Source: a virus
Reading direction: 5' to 3' (one strand)
Virus record (IMG/VR): IMGVR_UViG_3300024999_000030
Span: 268,731-332,730 of that record
Length of the DNA: 64,000 nt
How positions within the stretch are numbered: the first letter of the stretch is position 1; every line of letters starts with the position of its first letter. Shown here in pieces: positions 14,442 through 23,704 of this stretch. The notes under the pieces were generated by a model. It was not told where the DNA came from. It saw only the letters and a program-made list of their open reading frames with translations, and made no database searches. The translations under genes and the position numbers were made by a program.

Positions 14442-17371
14442 TGAGACTCTACAAGTATTCCGATGATAACAAAAATGTTAATGAAGAAACTAAAGATGGT
14501 CTAGAAGAATCAAAACCTCAATCTTCATCAACAATCCCAGAGATAGAGCCTGGGGAAAATGATGAAATGATTGGGATACTTGTAGAGAGTTTTGCCGATA
14601 CTCTTATATCTTCTTTATGGTCAGATGATTTTCCAATTCCACTATCGGAATTGACGCATCACATAGGACAATTAGGAGAAAATAATTTTATAAGGTCCAT
14701 GGAAAATATTAGGACCTTTTTAAGTAAAATTGGGGCTTTTAAATATGAGGTGCCAATCAACAACAAGGAAGATGCCCTCCAATATATACAATCGTTTTCC
14801 CCTCAGATTAAAGATTTAGGTAAGTCACATGCGATGGCACTGTTACAATTACTTGGTATTAGCGGAAGTAGACCAGAGGAAATCTCATTAGAAACCCCTA
14901 TTGGTAGCCCATCAGCTAAAGGCGAAGAAGGTCGTCCAACTCTAGGTGGGACACTTACAGATAAAAATACACCTCTTAGTGAGTTATTAGATAAAGAAAC
15001 CTATGTAGATAATTTATCTAGGATAAAAGATGTTTATGAAGAAATAGAAAATTTAGATCAGTTGTCACCAGAGGAAGCAGATACAAAACGCGGTCAATTA
15101 CTTACACAATTAAAATCAATTGAAAAATCTTTTTCAGCTTTTGATGTGCCAGAACAAGTAGAAAAAAAAGTAGAACAGCTGTCTATTAAATTACAATCGT
15201 CAAACGCTTTTCAAAGTAGAGTAGAAGAACTTAAGGATAAATATGGTTTAGTGGATATGAAAGATCCTAAAATTTTAGCGTATGCTGCTCAGTTAGATAG
15301 GATGCCACCGATTAAACCAGGTGAGTTTAAAGAGGGGTTTCCAGTTGTTGACTTGTCTACTATTCCAGATATAGCTAAGACTGGCGCCAGCGACATAGCA
15401 AAGTTTTTATTGATAGCTAGATTATCAGAGTCTAAAGTCTTCTTAACGAGAAATCAAAATTCTGGTAGTCCGGTTGGTGGAGGAATGGCCACAAAGTGGC
15501 CCACTACTATATCTGGAACAGATACATTTATGGACCATAGATTTTCATCTAAGAAAGCATTCGTGAATTATTCTGGAAATATTAGCTCATTAAGTTCAGA
15601 AGAGTTTAGTAAAATATTAGATAAATATTTAGGGGGGGCAGAGAAAGCCGGTTCGGGTAGACAAACTTCTTATACATGGCCCATGGTGTTTAGTCAGGCC
15701 TTAGGGTCCTTTATAGGTATGCCCGAAGAAGCTATGTTAAACCTTGGTGCAGAATTAGCAGACGCAATAGAGACTGAAGATAAATCTCAAATTAAAGCTG
15801 TGTTATCAAAATATAAATATAATTCATATGGAGTATTAACAGATACTTCTCATGACTCTTTATCTAAAAATAATTATACTTTTAGTTCTATTTGTACTCC
15901 AACTCAAATGGTAAAGTCTTTAGCGGAAGCTAAGGGAACTAATGCTGAAACAATCCATGAAGAAATGAAAGGTCTTTTACCGAATAGTAAAACGCTTCAG
16001 GGGGCTATAGGACAACCAGTATTTGATAATAGAATGCCAATCATTCCAATGCCCCCAGAGGCACTAGTGGCCATTGCTTTCTATGTTGTGAGGTTATTTA
16101 TAGCCACATGTAGAGCTAATGTAATATCAACAATAGAAGAATATAATTCTAATGAAAAAGTTCAATCAGATATAGAATCTGTTATTAATAATTTAATGGA
16201 TAATTTAAATTCATCTTTAGATTCATCTGGCGATTTTCGTTTATCTGGTGTGACTAAAGCATTTACGAGACCTATTATACAAACCACTAAGCTTCAAAAT
16301 TTTGGGGTATCGGTGGATAAACTTAAATCATTAGCAATGGAAGGTATTAAATTATCATTGCAAAGTGGAGCATTATTATCTTCATCGGAAGCCTCATTCG
16401 ATTTTAAAAAACAGTCGTCATTTAATAGAGAGGCAATTTATAATATTGCCACTACTTTATCTAAAGCCACATTAGATAGTATCCAAGTTGGGGATAAAAC
16501 CATCCCGACCAATATGACTAGTGTAACTTCTGGAACTCGTCTTACGGATTTTAGTTCCAGAAGATTATTAGATGTAGAAAAAGCCGAACAGCATGGTAGA
16601 TATTCATTATCTCAGCCCGAGCAAATTAAAGCAAGCACATCTGAAACTGTTCGTAGATCTATGGGTAGAATGTCAAGTCTTGTTGATAATTGTAATCTAG
16701 TATCTATCATTGGAGTGGAACAAAGCGAAGATGCCACTGTATTTGCCATTCGGTCTAACTCTAGTCCCGTAATACAAAATGGCGGTAAGGGAGCAAAGAT
16801 TACTATCTATACAAATACGGATGGAAAAAGAGAAGAGGTATTATCTTCCACAACTGATAGAATTTCAGTTAAACCATCAATTGGGGACGATAGTGGTAGG
16901 CTGGCATACAAGTTGTTTATATCACCAGCAGTTGATTTTTCTATGGAAGACTTTGATTATGAGCTTAGTATAGGTCAAGAAATTATGTATCAAGCTAGAT
17001 TAGCCACTGAGAAAAACACTCTTGATGTTTGGATTAGAGAAGTTAACAAAGAATTATTTAAGTTTAATGAAATGAAGTCTGAAATGATTCAAGCTATTTC
17101 TTCTAATAATTTATCAAGGGCTATGGAAGTTATGAGAATTAATGAGCTATCTTTAAGGGTGGACCTAAATAGATTTAAAACACTTAATTCAGATTACAAA
17201 TCTATTGTAGATTCTGTAATGAATAAAATTAAAGATAAAGAAGACGTAGATGCATATTCTATTTTTATAAAAGATTATGTATTTAAATGTATAGTGGCTA
17301 TTAATCAAATCAGAACTCAAATTGTTGATTTTAAAAAACAAGCAGCTATTATTCTTGGGGTGGGTAAATGA
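14441..17371 (+). CDS. hypothetical protein, 976 aa
   Basis: Not recognised. The start overlaps the nuclease stop by one base (TAATG), and the end overlaps the next start by four (ATGA). The N-terminal ~45 residues are acidic and Ser/Pro-rich, probably disordered. Helix-rich regions with Glu/Lys repeats lie near residues 180-270, and a hydrophobic helix near residue 540 (ALVAIAFYVVRLFIATCRA) could be a membrane segment. The C-terminal 150 residues are helical and Lys/Asn-rich. Size and location suggest a structural or membrane-associated protein, but no family signal was found. Confidence 0.75.
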   Translation: MRLYKYSDDNKNVNEETKDGLEESKPQSSSTIPEIEPGENDEMIGILVESFADTLISSLWSDDFPIPLSELTHHIGQLGENNFIRSMENIRTFLSKIGAFKYEVPINNKEDALQYIQSFSPQIKDLGKSHAMALLQLLGISGSRPEEISLETPIGSPSAKGEEGRPTLGGTLTDKNTPLSELLDKETYVDNLSRIKDVYEEIENLDQLSPEEADTKRGQLLTQLKSIEKSFSAFDVPEQVEKKVEQLSIKLQSSNAFQSRVEELKDKYGLVDMKDPKILAYAAQLDRMPPIKPGEFKEGFPVVDLSTIPDIAKTGASDIAKFLLIARLSESKVFLTRNQNSGSPVGGGMATKWPTTISGTDTFMDHRFSSKKAFVNYSGNISSLSSEEFSKILDKYLGGAEKAGSGRQTSYTWPMVFSQALGSFIGMPEEAMLNLGAELADAIETEDKSQIKAVLSKYKYNSYGVLTDTSHDSLSKNNYTFSSICTPTQMVKSLAEAKGTNAETIHEEMKGLLPNSKTLQGAIGQPVFDNRMPIIPMPPEALVAIAFYVVRLFIATCRANVISTIEEYNSNEKVQSDIESVINNLMDNLNSSLDSSGDFRLSGVTKAFTRPIIQTTKLQNFGVSVDKLKSLAMEGIKLSLQSGALLSSSEASFDFKKQSSFNREAIYNIATTLSKATLDSIQVGDKTIPTNMTSVTSGTRLTDFSSRRLLDVEKAEQHGRYSLSQPEQIKASTSETVRRSMGRMSSLVDNCNLVSIIGVEQSEDATVFAIRSNSSPVIQNGGKGAKITIYTNTDGKREEVLSSTTDRISVKPSIGDDSGRLAYKLFISPAVDFSMEDFDYELSIGQEIMYQARLATEKNTLDVWIREVNKELFKFNEMKSEMIQAISSNNLSRAMEVMRINELSLRVDLNRFKTLNSDYKSIVDSVMNKIKDKEDVDAYSIFIKDYVFKCIVAINQIRTQIVDFKKQAAIILGVGK

Positions 17372-18060
17372 AAGAGTTTGCATATGTAGTTTCCAGACTC
17401 AAAACAGCCGCTCAACAAACCGGTGAAACTTGCTATATAGTTGGTGGAGCCGTGAGAGATATAATATCTCTTAAGAAGATTAAGGATGTTGATACGGTGG
17501 TGGCAATAAATCCTGAAAAATTTGCCTCAGCATTAGCCTCTACAACGGAGGGAGCAACCGCAGAAGAGGTTCATGCTCCATTTCCATTGTGGTCAGTGGA
17601 TATTAGCGACGTGTCTGTAGATGTAGTTGGGTTAAGAGGAAAGAGTCTTCAAGAAGATATTCAACATAGAAATTTTACTATCAATACAATATACTATGAC
17701 GTAGTAAGAGATAGGTTTGAAGATCCAACTGGAAAAGGGTTTACTGATCTTTATAATGGAGTAATTAATACTGTTACTCCAGATTCTTTTGTTTTTTTTA
17801 GTTCTAGTCCACATGAAATTAATAGCATATTTATAGCAATAAGATTAGTAGCGGATTCCGGATTTAAATTAAGTGAACAATTAAAAAGCGGAATTAGGAA
17901 AGCCTTAGAGCATGGCCTCATTCCCGCTGAGTTATCTAAGAGATCTAAAAAGGAAATACTAAGAACTAGGCTTTCACATAATTTTAAGACCAAAGCTCTC
18001 CCCATAATTGAAGAGCTTGGTTTGGAGCATTTTTATGAAGCTGCCGCTGTTTCTCCATAA
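17368..18060 (+). CDS. CCA-adding-type nucleotidyltransferase, head domain only
   Basis: A 230-residue class II nucleotidyltransferase head: GGAVRD at residues 26-31, the catalytic-type DVD at 40-42, and QHRNFTINTIYYD, the counterpart of the RRDFTINAL motif of CCA-adding enzymes and poly(A) polymerases. Then comes a FEDPTGKGFTDLYNG segment matching the conserved DP-G-DL stretch. The body, HD and tail domains are missing, although SPHEINSIFIAIRLVADSGFKL resembles the start of the neck. It is adjacent to, and overlaps by 26 bases, a second much larger protein with the same head domain, so the two look like a tandem duplication. Whether it adds CCA, oligoadenylates or other nucleotides is not known. 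Confidence 0.8.
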   Translation: MKEFAYVVSRLKTAAQQTGETCYIVGGAVRDIISLKKIKDVDTVVAINPEKFASALASTTEGATAEEVHAPFPLWSVDISDVSVDVVGLRGKSLQEDIQHRNFTINTIYYDVVRDRFEDPTGKGFTDLYNGVINTVTPDSFVFFSSSPHEINSIFIAIRLVADSGFKLSEQLKSGIRKALEHGLIPAELSKRSKKEILRTRLSHNFKTKALPIIEELGLEHFYEAAAVSP

Positions 18061-21000
18061 AACCGCCCAGGCGGGATTAAATCAAGCTGTATTTAATATG
18101 GTAGCAGCCGCCACTGATGCAGGATTTAATGCACCAATCTATTTAGCTGGTGGTGCCGCTAGAGATATCATTCTTGGAAAGTCTCCTAATGACCTAGATG
18201 TTATGATAGAAAAAGAAAATGGAGCTGAAGAATTTGGAAAAATTTATTTAAACTATTGTGAAAAAAATAACATTAAAGTTTCTACTCCAGGTAAAGCTGT
18301 GGGTGCTAATTTTGGTGTATATAAATTTAGGCACGATGGTTTAGAATTAGATTTTGCTACTTCGCGTACCGATACTTATACTGAAGATTCTAGGAAGCCT
18401 ACAGTTGAATCTGCAAGCCTTAATGAAGATGCGGAGAGAAGAGACTTCAGTATTAATGCTATGTATGTTTGTATATACGGCACTCCCTCTGTTCAACCAG
18501 ATGACAAGGTTGATATTGGAGGAAGAGAGTTTGGAGTTTATGACCCAACTCATAAAGGAATTAAAGATTTAAAAAATGGAGTTATTAGTTTTGTAAATGA
18601 TGATCATGATTTTACTTTAAGCGAGGACCCCATTAGGGCTCTTAGGGCAGTAAAATTTTCTGGTAGAAAGTTTGGAGAAAAAACTTTTACAATTGAACCA
18701 GAGACATCTAAAAGTATTAAAGATTTTTTAAATTCAGAAAAAGGTAAAGAGCTATATCTTAAAAAGGTTAAACCGGAGAGGCCCTGGAAAGAATTAAAAG
18801 ATATTCTAACTGCTCAGAATTTAAAAGAAGCTATGAAACAGTTTAAGGAAACTGGAGTCAGGGACTTTATTTTTGATTTACCAAAAGAAGAATTTAATAG
18901 TTGGGACATGGATCAACTTAACAAACATCATAATCTTAATTTATATGATCACACAATCTTTGCTATGGAAAATCTTGGAGAAGGACTTCATACTATGGGG
19001 GAAAATGGCCTTCCCATTTCCAAAGACACTGAAGCCACTATACAACTAGCAATGTTATTACATGATGTGGGAAAAAGACATAAAGAATTTAAACCTAGAG
19101 AAGATGGAACAGTTAAATATTTAAAGCATGAAAATAAATCTACAGATGTTTTAAAAAAATATGTTTGGCCGAAGCTGGCACAGTTACCACCAAAAACTCA
19201 AGAGATTGTTAATTACTTTGTGAAGAGTCATATGGATTTTCATAAGTATCCCAAGAAGGATGAGGGAGATATTAGATTTTTAAAGCAGATGATTTATAAT
19301 CTATTGCCTAAAACTTTTGGTGGTTCTCTTGGAGCAGATAAAGAAAAACAGATGGAGATAATGTCTTATGTTGTGAGTTTCTTTGGTAGCGCAGATTCTT
19401 CTGCAAAACAATTAGAGGATGAAGAAAAAAATAAACTAACAAAAGACTACGAAGACTTTGGTAATAGACTTAGATTGTCTAAACCAAGGAACCTTTTGTT
19501 TAATGTTGCTGCTCCAATCATCAAAGAAATATTGACTAATCATGGAGTTCAAATTTATAATAGTGCAATCGGATCTATATATGAATACTTAAATGTTTAT
19601 ATTATTAACGTTTCAGAAGAACCAAAAGATATAATTCAATTTGTATCTAAGCAGACAGAACAAATTCTAACCAATGTAAAAAATTTTGTTAAAGAATTTA
19701 TAAATGAGCATGAAGGAACAAATGAACAAGAGGCGCTTGATAAATATCTTGCCAATGCTCATAAGTTTTCTGGATCAATTAAACATAGGTTTAAAAAAGA
19801 TGCAATCTTTGAAGTGTTGTCGGATTTATATAAAGATAAAAAAATAAATGGAGATGTAAAAATGCCTAAGCTCGTTATTGCTAAATATAAATCTAAAAAG
19901 AAACTCGATACCGGTACAGTTGTATATGAGTATGGAGAAGCCGATAAAAAGAAACGAGCTAAAAAAAAGGCACGTCAAGTGAGAAAGGTGTTTCAAAATA
20001 TTAATAAAATTAAAAAATCTTTTGAAAAAGATCTAAAGTCCGATGATAAAAAAATACAAATGACGGCTTTAGCTGTGGGAATTATTTATCATATTTATGA
20101 GCGGGTAGGCGATAGAGCTAATGTAGGAACAGGCGTTACTTCATTTAGAAAGAAACATATTACAGTAAAAGGAAATAAAGTACAGTTTAAATATGTGGGA
20201 AAATCACATATGAAACAAGATAAAACATTAACAGATTCAACTATAGCCAAAATCATTAAGGAGAATTTAGAAGGTAAAAGTAGTAATGCATATCTGTTTG
20301 ACTATACAGATGAAAATGGTAAAAAATTTGATGTATATTCCAGTGACATTAATGAATATCTTAAATCTTTTAACATTACCGCTAAAGATTTAAGGGCCCA
20401 CGCAGCTAATGATATTTTAATTGCTAAACTTAAATCAGCTGGAAAAGCTAAAGGTGAATCTCCAGAAGAAAAAGAAAAATGGCGTAAAGAAAAACTCAAA
20501 GAATTAATTGAAGAAACAGCTGATGAAATTGGTCATACTCCCGGCATTTGCAAATCATCATATATAGACCCATCTCTTATGGATGAATATATAGCCAGTG
20601 GTAAAATTATTAAATTAGCTGCTGATTTTGATTTGACAGTAATAATTAAACTTGCGGATATTTCTGTTAATCCAAAGATTAAAGAGTTAATGGATAGAGA
20701 ATTCACACCAGAAGAACAATCAATCATTTCAAATCCACATGATGTAAGATCTACAATTAATGATGAAGTGTTCTTACAGGCCTTAAGTAAAGCTAAACAA
20801 CAAGGAACTTTATCTGGTTTATTAGAAATAGTAGAAGATAATGACCCTTCTGCTTTTGGAGTTACCCCGGTTATAGTTGGTGGTAAAGCTATTCCCATTA
20901 TTGGGCTCAATGTTAATAAAATTAAAGAAGAGGCAGCCCAGAAAGGTAAATCGATTGAAGAGGTGTTGTCAGAACAGGTTAAACAATTTTTAGGAGTCAT

Positions 21001-21565
21001 GGCCCATGAGAAAGAACATGTCGAAGGCAAAGGTGAACCTGAAGCTGAAAGAGTACAAAAAGATGAAGTGTCTAAACAAACTTCTCAAGAAGGGTCATCA
21101 TCTAAGCTAACAATGGGCTCTCTTAAGTTGGCATCTACAGATAAATCTCTTTTTCAAAAACTTGGTATTAGAGATATTAGTAATGATACCTTATTAAAAG
21201 TATCCAATAATGTTTTAAAAATTCTTGGAATCCCAAATACCAATCTTAATATAGGACTATTGTCTCTTGGGTATCTTGTTATGCTTGGTAATCACCCCTA
21301 TAGGTCAGAATGGAATATTAGACAAGCTACGGGTTTATCTGAACCAATTAATATTAAGGAAGCACAGACCCTATATAATATTTTAGATAACGCAATAGAT
21401 GAGAAACCTATTGAAGAAGATAAGGCAAAAGAATATTATTCTTTTTCCGATGAAGATAAAATGAATCTAGGTGAACTACAATCACTTAAGTGGGAATCTG
21501 AACCATCCTATGCGGCTGGAACAGGTATGGGATTTTATCCTCAAACACATCCTTTTAATTACTAA
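18035..21565 (+). CDS. Fusion protein: CCA-type nucleotidyltransferase + HD + topoisomerase IB + HExxH
   Basis: An 1176-residue multidomain protein; ATG 18035 has TGGAG ahead of it. Head domain: GGAARD (39-44), DLD (53-55), ELDFATSRTD and ERRDFSINAM, followed by SEDPIRALRAVKF, all canonical for CCA-adding enzymes. HD domain near residues 300-400: HHNLNLYDH, LLHDVGK and HENKS. Topoisomerase IB catalytic domain, about 660-860: Arg690 in RVGDRANVGTGVTSFRKKH, Lys723 in YVGKS, Arg787 in AKDLRAHAAND, His834 and Tyr843 in GHTPGICKSSYI; the His-Tyr spacing of nine equals that of poxvirus topoisomerase. Near 991-995 is HEKEH with a downstream Glu cluster, a possible metallopeptidase site. The domains are clear from motifs. 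Fusion of all four in one chain is unusual, and the joint function is unknown. Confidence 0.88.
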   Translation: MKLPLFLHKTAQAGLNQAVFNMVAAATDAGFNAPIYLAGGAARDIILGKSPNDLDVMIEKENGAEEFGKIYLNYCEKNNIKVSTPGKAVGANFGVYKFRHDGLELDFATSRTDTYTEDSRKPTVESASLNEDAERRDFSINAMYVCIYGTPSVQPDDKVDIGGREFGVYDPTHKGIKDLKNGVISFVNDDHDFTLSEDPIRALRAVKFSGRKFGEKTFTIEPETSKSIKDFLNSEKGKELYLKKVKPERPWKELKDILTAQNLKEAMKQFKETGVRDFIFDLPKEEFNSWDMDQLNKHHNLNLYDHTIFAMENLGEGLHTMGENGLPISKDTEATIQLAMLLHDVGKRHKEFKPREDGTVKYLKHENKSTDVLKKYVWPKLAQLPPKTQEIVNYFVKSHMDFHKYPKKDEGDIRFLKQMIYNLLPKTFGGSLGADKEKQMEIMSYVVSFFGSADSSAKQLEDEEKNKLTKDYEDFGNRLRLSKPRNLLFNVAAPIIKEILTNHGVQIYNSAIGSIYEYLNVYIINVSEEPKDIIQFVSKQTEQILTNVKNFVKEFINEHEGTNEQEALDKYLANAHKFSGSIKHRFKKDAIFEVLSDLYKDKKINGDVKMPKLVIAKYKSKKKLDTGTVVYEYGEADKKKRAKKKARQVRKVFQNINKIKKSFEKDLKSDDKKIQMTALAVGIIYHIYERVGDRANVGTGVTSFRKKHITVKGNKVQFKYVGKSHMKQDKTLTDSTIAKIIKENLEGKSSNAYLFDYTDENGKKFDVYSSDINEYLKSFNITAKDLRAHAANDILIAKLKSAGKAKGESPEEKEKWRKEKLKELIEETADEIGHTPGICKSSYIDPSLMDEYIASGKIIKLAADFDLTVIIKLADISVNPKIKELMDREFTPEEQSIISNPHDVRSTINDEVFLQALSKAKQQGTLSGLLEIVEDNDPSAFGVTPVIVGGKAIPIIGLNVNKIKEEAAQKGKSIEEVLSEQVKQFLGVMAHEKEHVEGKGEPEAERVQKDEVSKQTSQEGSSSKLTMGSLKLASTDKSLFQKLGIRDISNDTLLKVSNNVLKILGIPNTNLNIGLLSLGYLVMLGNHPYRSEWNIRQATGLSEPINIKEAQTLYNILDNAIDEKPIEEDKAKEYYSFSDEDKMNLGELQSLKWESEPSYAAGTGMGFYPQTHPFNY

Positions 21566-21571
21566 TTATAT

Positions 21572-21612
21572 AAGTCAACACCATGTATGCTATTTATGGT
21601 GTTGACTTTTTC
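21572..21612 (+). terminator. Rho-independent terminator after the TopIB fusion gene
   Basis: AAGTCAACACCAT (21572-21584) pairs perfectly with ATGGTGTTGACTT (21596-21608) around an 11-base loop, followed by a run of Ts. It ends the 13-21.6 kb transcription unit. The 3' arm contains the TTGACT box of the next promoter. Confidence 0.8.
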
Positions 21613-21630
21613 TATTATAATAATTATATT
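21602..21630 (+). promoter_or_regulatory. TTGACT-N17-TATATT promoter inside terminator arm
   Basis: TTGACT at 21602-21607 and TATATT at 21625-21630 are spaced 17 bases and lead into the gene at 21652. The -35 box is the 3' arm of the terminator hairpin, so termination and re-initiation share the same bases. Confidence 0.78.
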
Positions 21631-21651
21631 TATCTTAGACGGGAGGAAAGA

Positions 21652-22002
21652 ATGAATAAACTTATTTGTAGGGGTGGTAAAACCTCTAATGTGGCTTTAG
21701 TAGCTGATGATATTCCTTATGGAAACTTAATTGATTTTAAGTGGACTATTTCCGTAGCTGATCAATATTCTAATTTTTTTGCTCAAGCAGAAAATAATCA
21801 AGATAGTGCTCCATACGTATGGATTGAAGGTCCCAATTGTGAATTAGAATATGAAAGTACCCATGGCCTATGGAAGGTTGTTAGTAATGGAACACCAGCG
21901 GGTACAGCAGTATATTTCAATGGGTCTAAATTAGATAACATGTTAATTCAAGTTTTAATTGTAGCGTACGGATTGTCAGCTGAGGTATCTCCTGGGTCTT
22001 AA
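21652..22002 (+). CDS. hypothetical protein, 116 aa
   Basis: Not recognised. The ATG at 21652 is chosen because GGGAGGAAAG precedes it directly; the frame is open further upstream, but that would run through the promoter and terminator. The protein is strand-rich (KLICRGGKTSNVALVADDIP, YVWIEGPNCELEYES) with few charged helices, as in small phage virion decoration or beta-sandwich proteins. It has its own promoter. No function is assigned. Confidence 0.65.
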   Translation: MNKLICRGGKTSNVALVADDIPYGNLIDFKWTISVADQYSNFFAQAENNQDSAPYVWIEGPNCELEYESTHGLWKVVSNGTPAGTAVYFNGSKLDNMLIQVLIVAYGLSAEVSPGS

Positions 22003-22031
22003 TGAATTCATTTTAATAATAGAGGATAGTC

Positions 22032-22316
22032 ATGCCAATTTATGAGTTTGAATGTCAACACTGTCACGAAGTAACAGAAAAAATTTGTTCTTACACGGAG
22101 GCTTCATCTATGGAAGGGGCCCCCTGTGAAAAATGTTTGGAAGGACAAATAAAAAAGAAAGCTAGTGTGCCAGCATTAAAATTTGTTGGTGGTGGCTTTT
22201 ATGAAACGGAATACGCAAGAAAAGATAGAGAGAATGCTAGAATAAGAAAAGACTTAGATACCGCCAGAGTCAATATTGACGAACAGGAAAGAGAAAAGAA
22301 AAAGAAATTAGGGTGA
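22032..22316 (+). CDS. FmdB-type zinc ribbon protein
   Basis: A 94-residue protein that begins MPIYEFECQHC and has a second Cys pair CEKCLEG, the standard CxxC-x(n)-CxxC zinc ribbon of the FmdB/CxxC_CxxC_SSSS family of putative regulators. A basic, helical Arg/Lys/Asp/Glu tail follows (ARKDRENARIRKDLD). The length is in the family range. The ribosome site is GAGGATAG. FmdB-like zinc ribbons are also found as small proteins in phages; their molecular role is not established. Confidence 0.8.
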   Translation: MPIYEFECQHCHEVTEKICSYTEASSMEGAPCEKCLEGQIKKKASVPALKFVGGGFYETEYARKDRENARIRKDLDTARVNIDEQEREKKKKLG

Positions 22317-22364
22317 TAATCTAGGAAGATTAATAAAACAAAATATTGATACAGGAGAGTAATT

Positions 22365-23648
22365 ATGAATGTAATGCACCACGCTATGGCTCAGCCCCAT
22401 AAGGTAATTGTAGTAATGGACGACAAGGAAGTTAAGACAGCCATCCATGATTTTTGGGCAGTTAATGGGGCCACTCTAATGAAAGACACCCCTGGCTCAT
22501 GGACCAAAGCTACTGCCTTGAGGGAATATTTGGAAAAACAAAAGGGCAGTAAATTATATTGGGACATGATGTGGGAGTGGATTAGTGATGGTATTAAGAA
22601 AGTACCATTGAAGGTTTATAGAATTTCATCTGTTAGTGTGGACAAATGGGACGAAAAGACTGGAGCAATTCTTTCTGTTGTTGTCGACATAATTCCCAAA
22701 GTAAAACTTGGAGACTATAAAAATATTAAGTTACAGATGCCATCATTTAAAGCCCAACCCAAAGAGGTTGAAGGACAAATCCTGTTAGCGCTTAATCATT
22801 CACCGTTAGCTACTACCGAACAACTTCATAAGGTAATTGAAGCTGGAGACACAGTAGAGATGTCTTACTCTTTAACTAGAGTGGACAACAATGAAGTGCT
22901 TCAAACTAATGTTCGTGATATGGTCCATCTTAGTTCAGGCGCATATGCACCACAATTTGTTTCCGCTATTATTGGGGAGTCTGCTCCAGATAAATTCAAT
23001 AAAACTATTATTTTTCCTGAAGACTATATTCACGAATCTTTACGTGGAGTAGAGGTTAATCTTCAAGTAGAGACCACTGGAGTAATAAAACGTACACTAC
23101 CCACTGAGGAAGCTGAAGCAGTTAGAGAGGGGATGTCGCTGGAAGATTGGCGAGCTAGGTTTGTTATGGAGATTGAAAAAAATAAAAAAGAGACATTTGA
23201 AATTAAAAAAAGAGATTTTATTAGAGCAGAAGCAGAAAAAATTCTGTTAGCTACTTCTGAAATAGATCCAATTCCAGATAGTATGGTAGAGTCAGAAGCG
23301 GAGGCCCTTATGCAAAATCTAGCTAAATCTAAAAATATGACAGTAGATGAATATGCAGCAGAGATGAAGGTGAGTAAAGAATCTTTGTTTGCGGAGCTAG
23401 CATATCTAGCTGTAAGGCGACTTATGGTTAGGTTTGTTGTGGATGCTATCTGTGAAATGGAAGATTTTAAAGCAGATGAAAATAAGACTGAAGAATTTTT
23501 AATTAAATATGCAGCCGAAGCTGGCGAATCAGTAGAAAAAATAAAGACAGATGTTGGAGAAAAAGATATTTCTTTCTTAGTTAAATCTTATATGGTAGAT
23601 GAATTTATTAATCAACATGTGGTTCTAGTGGAACCATCAGTTAGTTGA
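22365..23648 (+). CDS. tig: Trigger-factor-like chaperone
   Basis: A 427-residue protein with the trigger factor plan. The N-terminal ~130 residues are a degenerate ribosome-binding region. Next is a peptidyl-prolyl isomerase (FKBP-like) domain with GDTVEMSYSLTRVDNNEVL, then HLSSGAYAPQFVSAIIGE, then FPEDYIHESLRGVEVNLQVETTGV, closely following the cellular motif order. The C-terminal ~170 residues are the helical chaperone arm, including SEAEALMQNLAKSKNMTVDEY and KTDVGEKDISFLVKSYMVDEFI. The ribosome-contact signature GFRxGK is not recognisable. Trigger factor folds nascent chains at the ribosome exit. A phage copy could fold virion proteins. The overall pattern makes this call likely. Confidence 0.75.
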   Translation: MNVMHHAMAQPHKVIVVMDDKEVKTAIHDFWAVNGATLMKDTPGSWTKATALREYLEKQKGSKLYWDMMWEWISDGIKKVPLKVYRISSVSVDKWDEKTGAILSVVVDIIPKVKLGDYKNIKLQMPSFKAQPKEVEGQILLALNHSPLATTEQLHKVIEAGDTVEMSYSLTRVDNNEVLQTNVRDMVHLSSGAYAPQFVSAIIGESAPDKFNKTIIFPEDYIHESLRGVEVNLQVETTGVIKRTLPTEEAEAVREGMSLEDWRARFVMEIEKNKKETFEIKKRDFIRAEAEKILLATSEIDPIPDSMVESEAEALMQNLAKSKNMTVDEYAAEMKVSKESLFAELAYLAVRRLMVRFVVDAICEMEDFKADENKTEEFLIKYAAEAGESVEKIKTDVGEKDISFLVKSYMVDEFINQHVVLVEPSVS

Positions 23649-23655
23649 TTCTTTA

Positions 23656-23684
23656 TTGACTTCTGACATAAAACTATTTATATT
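23656..23684 (+). promoter_or_regulatory. TTGACT-N17-TATATT promoter for polIII alpha genes
   Basis: TTGACT at 23656-23661 and TATATT at 23679-23684, spaced 17 bases, 26 bases ahead of the PHP gene ATG. It heads the replication-recombination cluster. Confidence 0.8.
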
Positions 23685-23704
23685 GTAACTGAATGGAGGC
23701 GTAG

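Noticed and set aside
18354-18572. Alternative + strand frame inside the TopIB fusion gene
   Set aside because: It overlaps the highly conserved nucleotidyltransferase motifs in another frame and has no start signal of its own.
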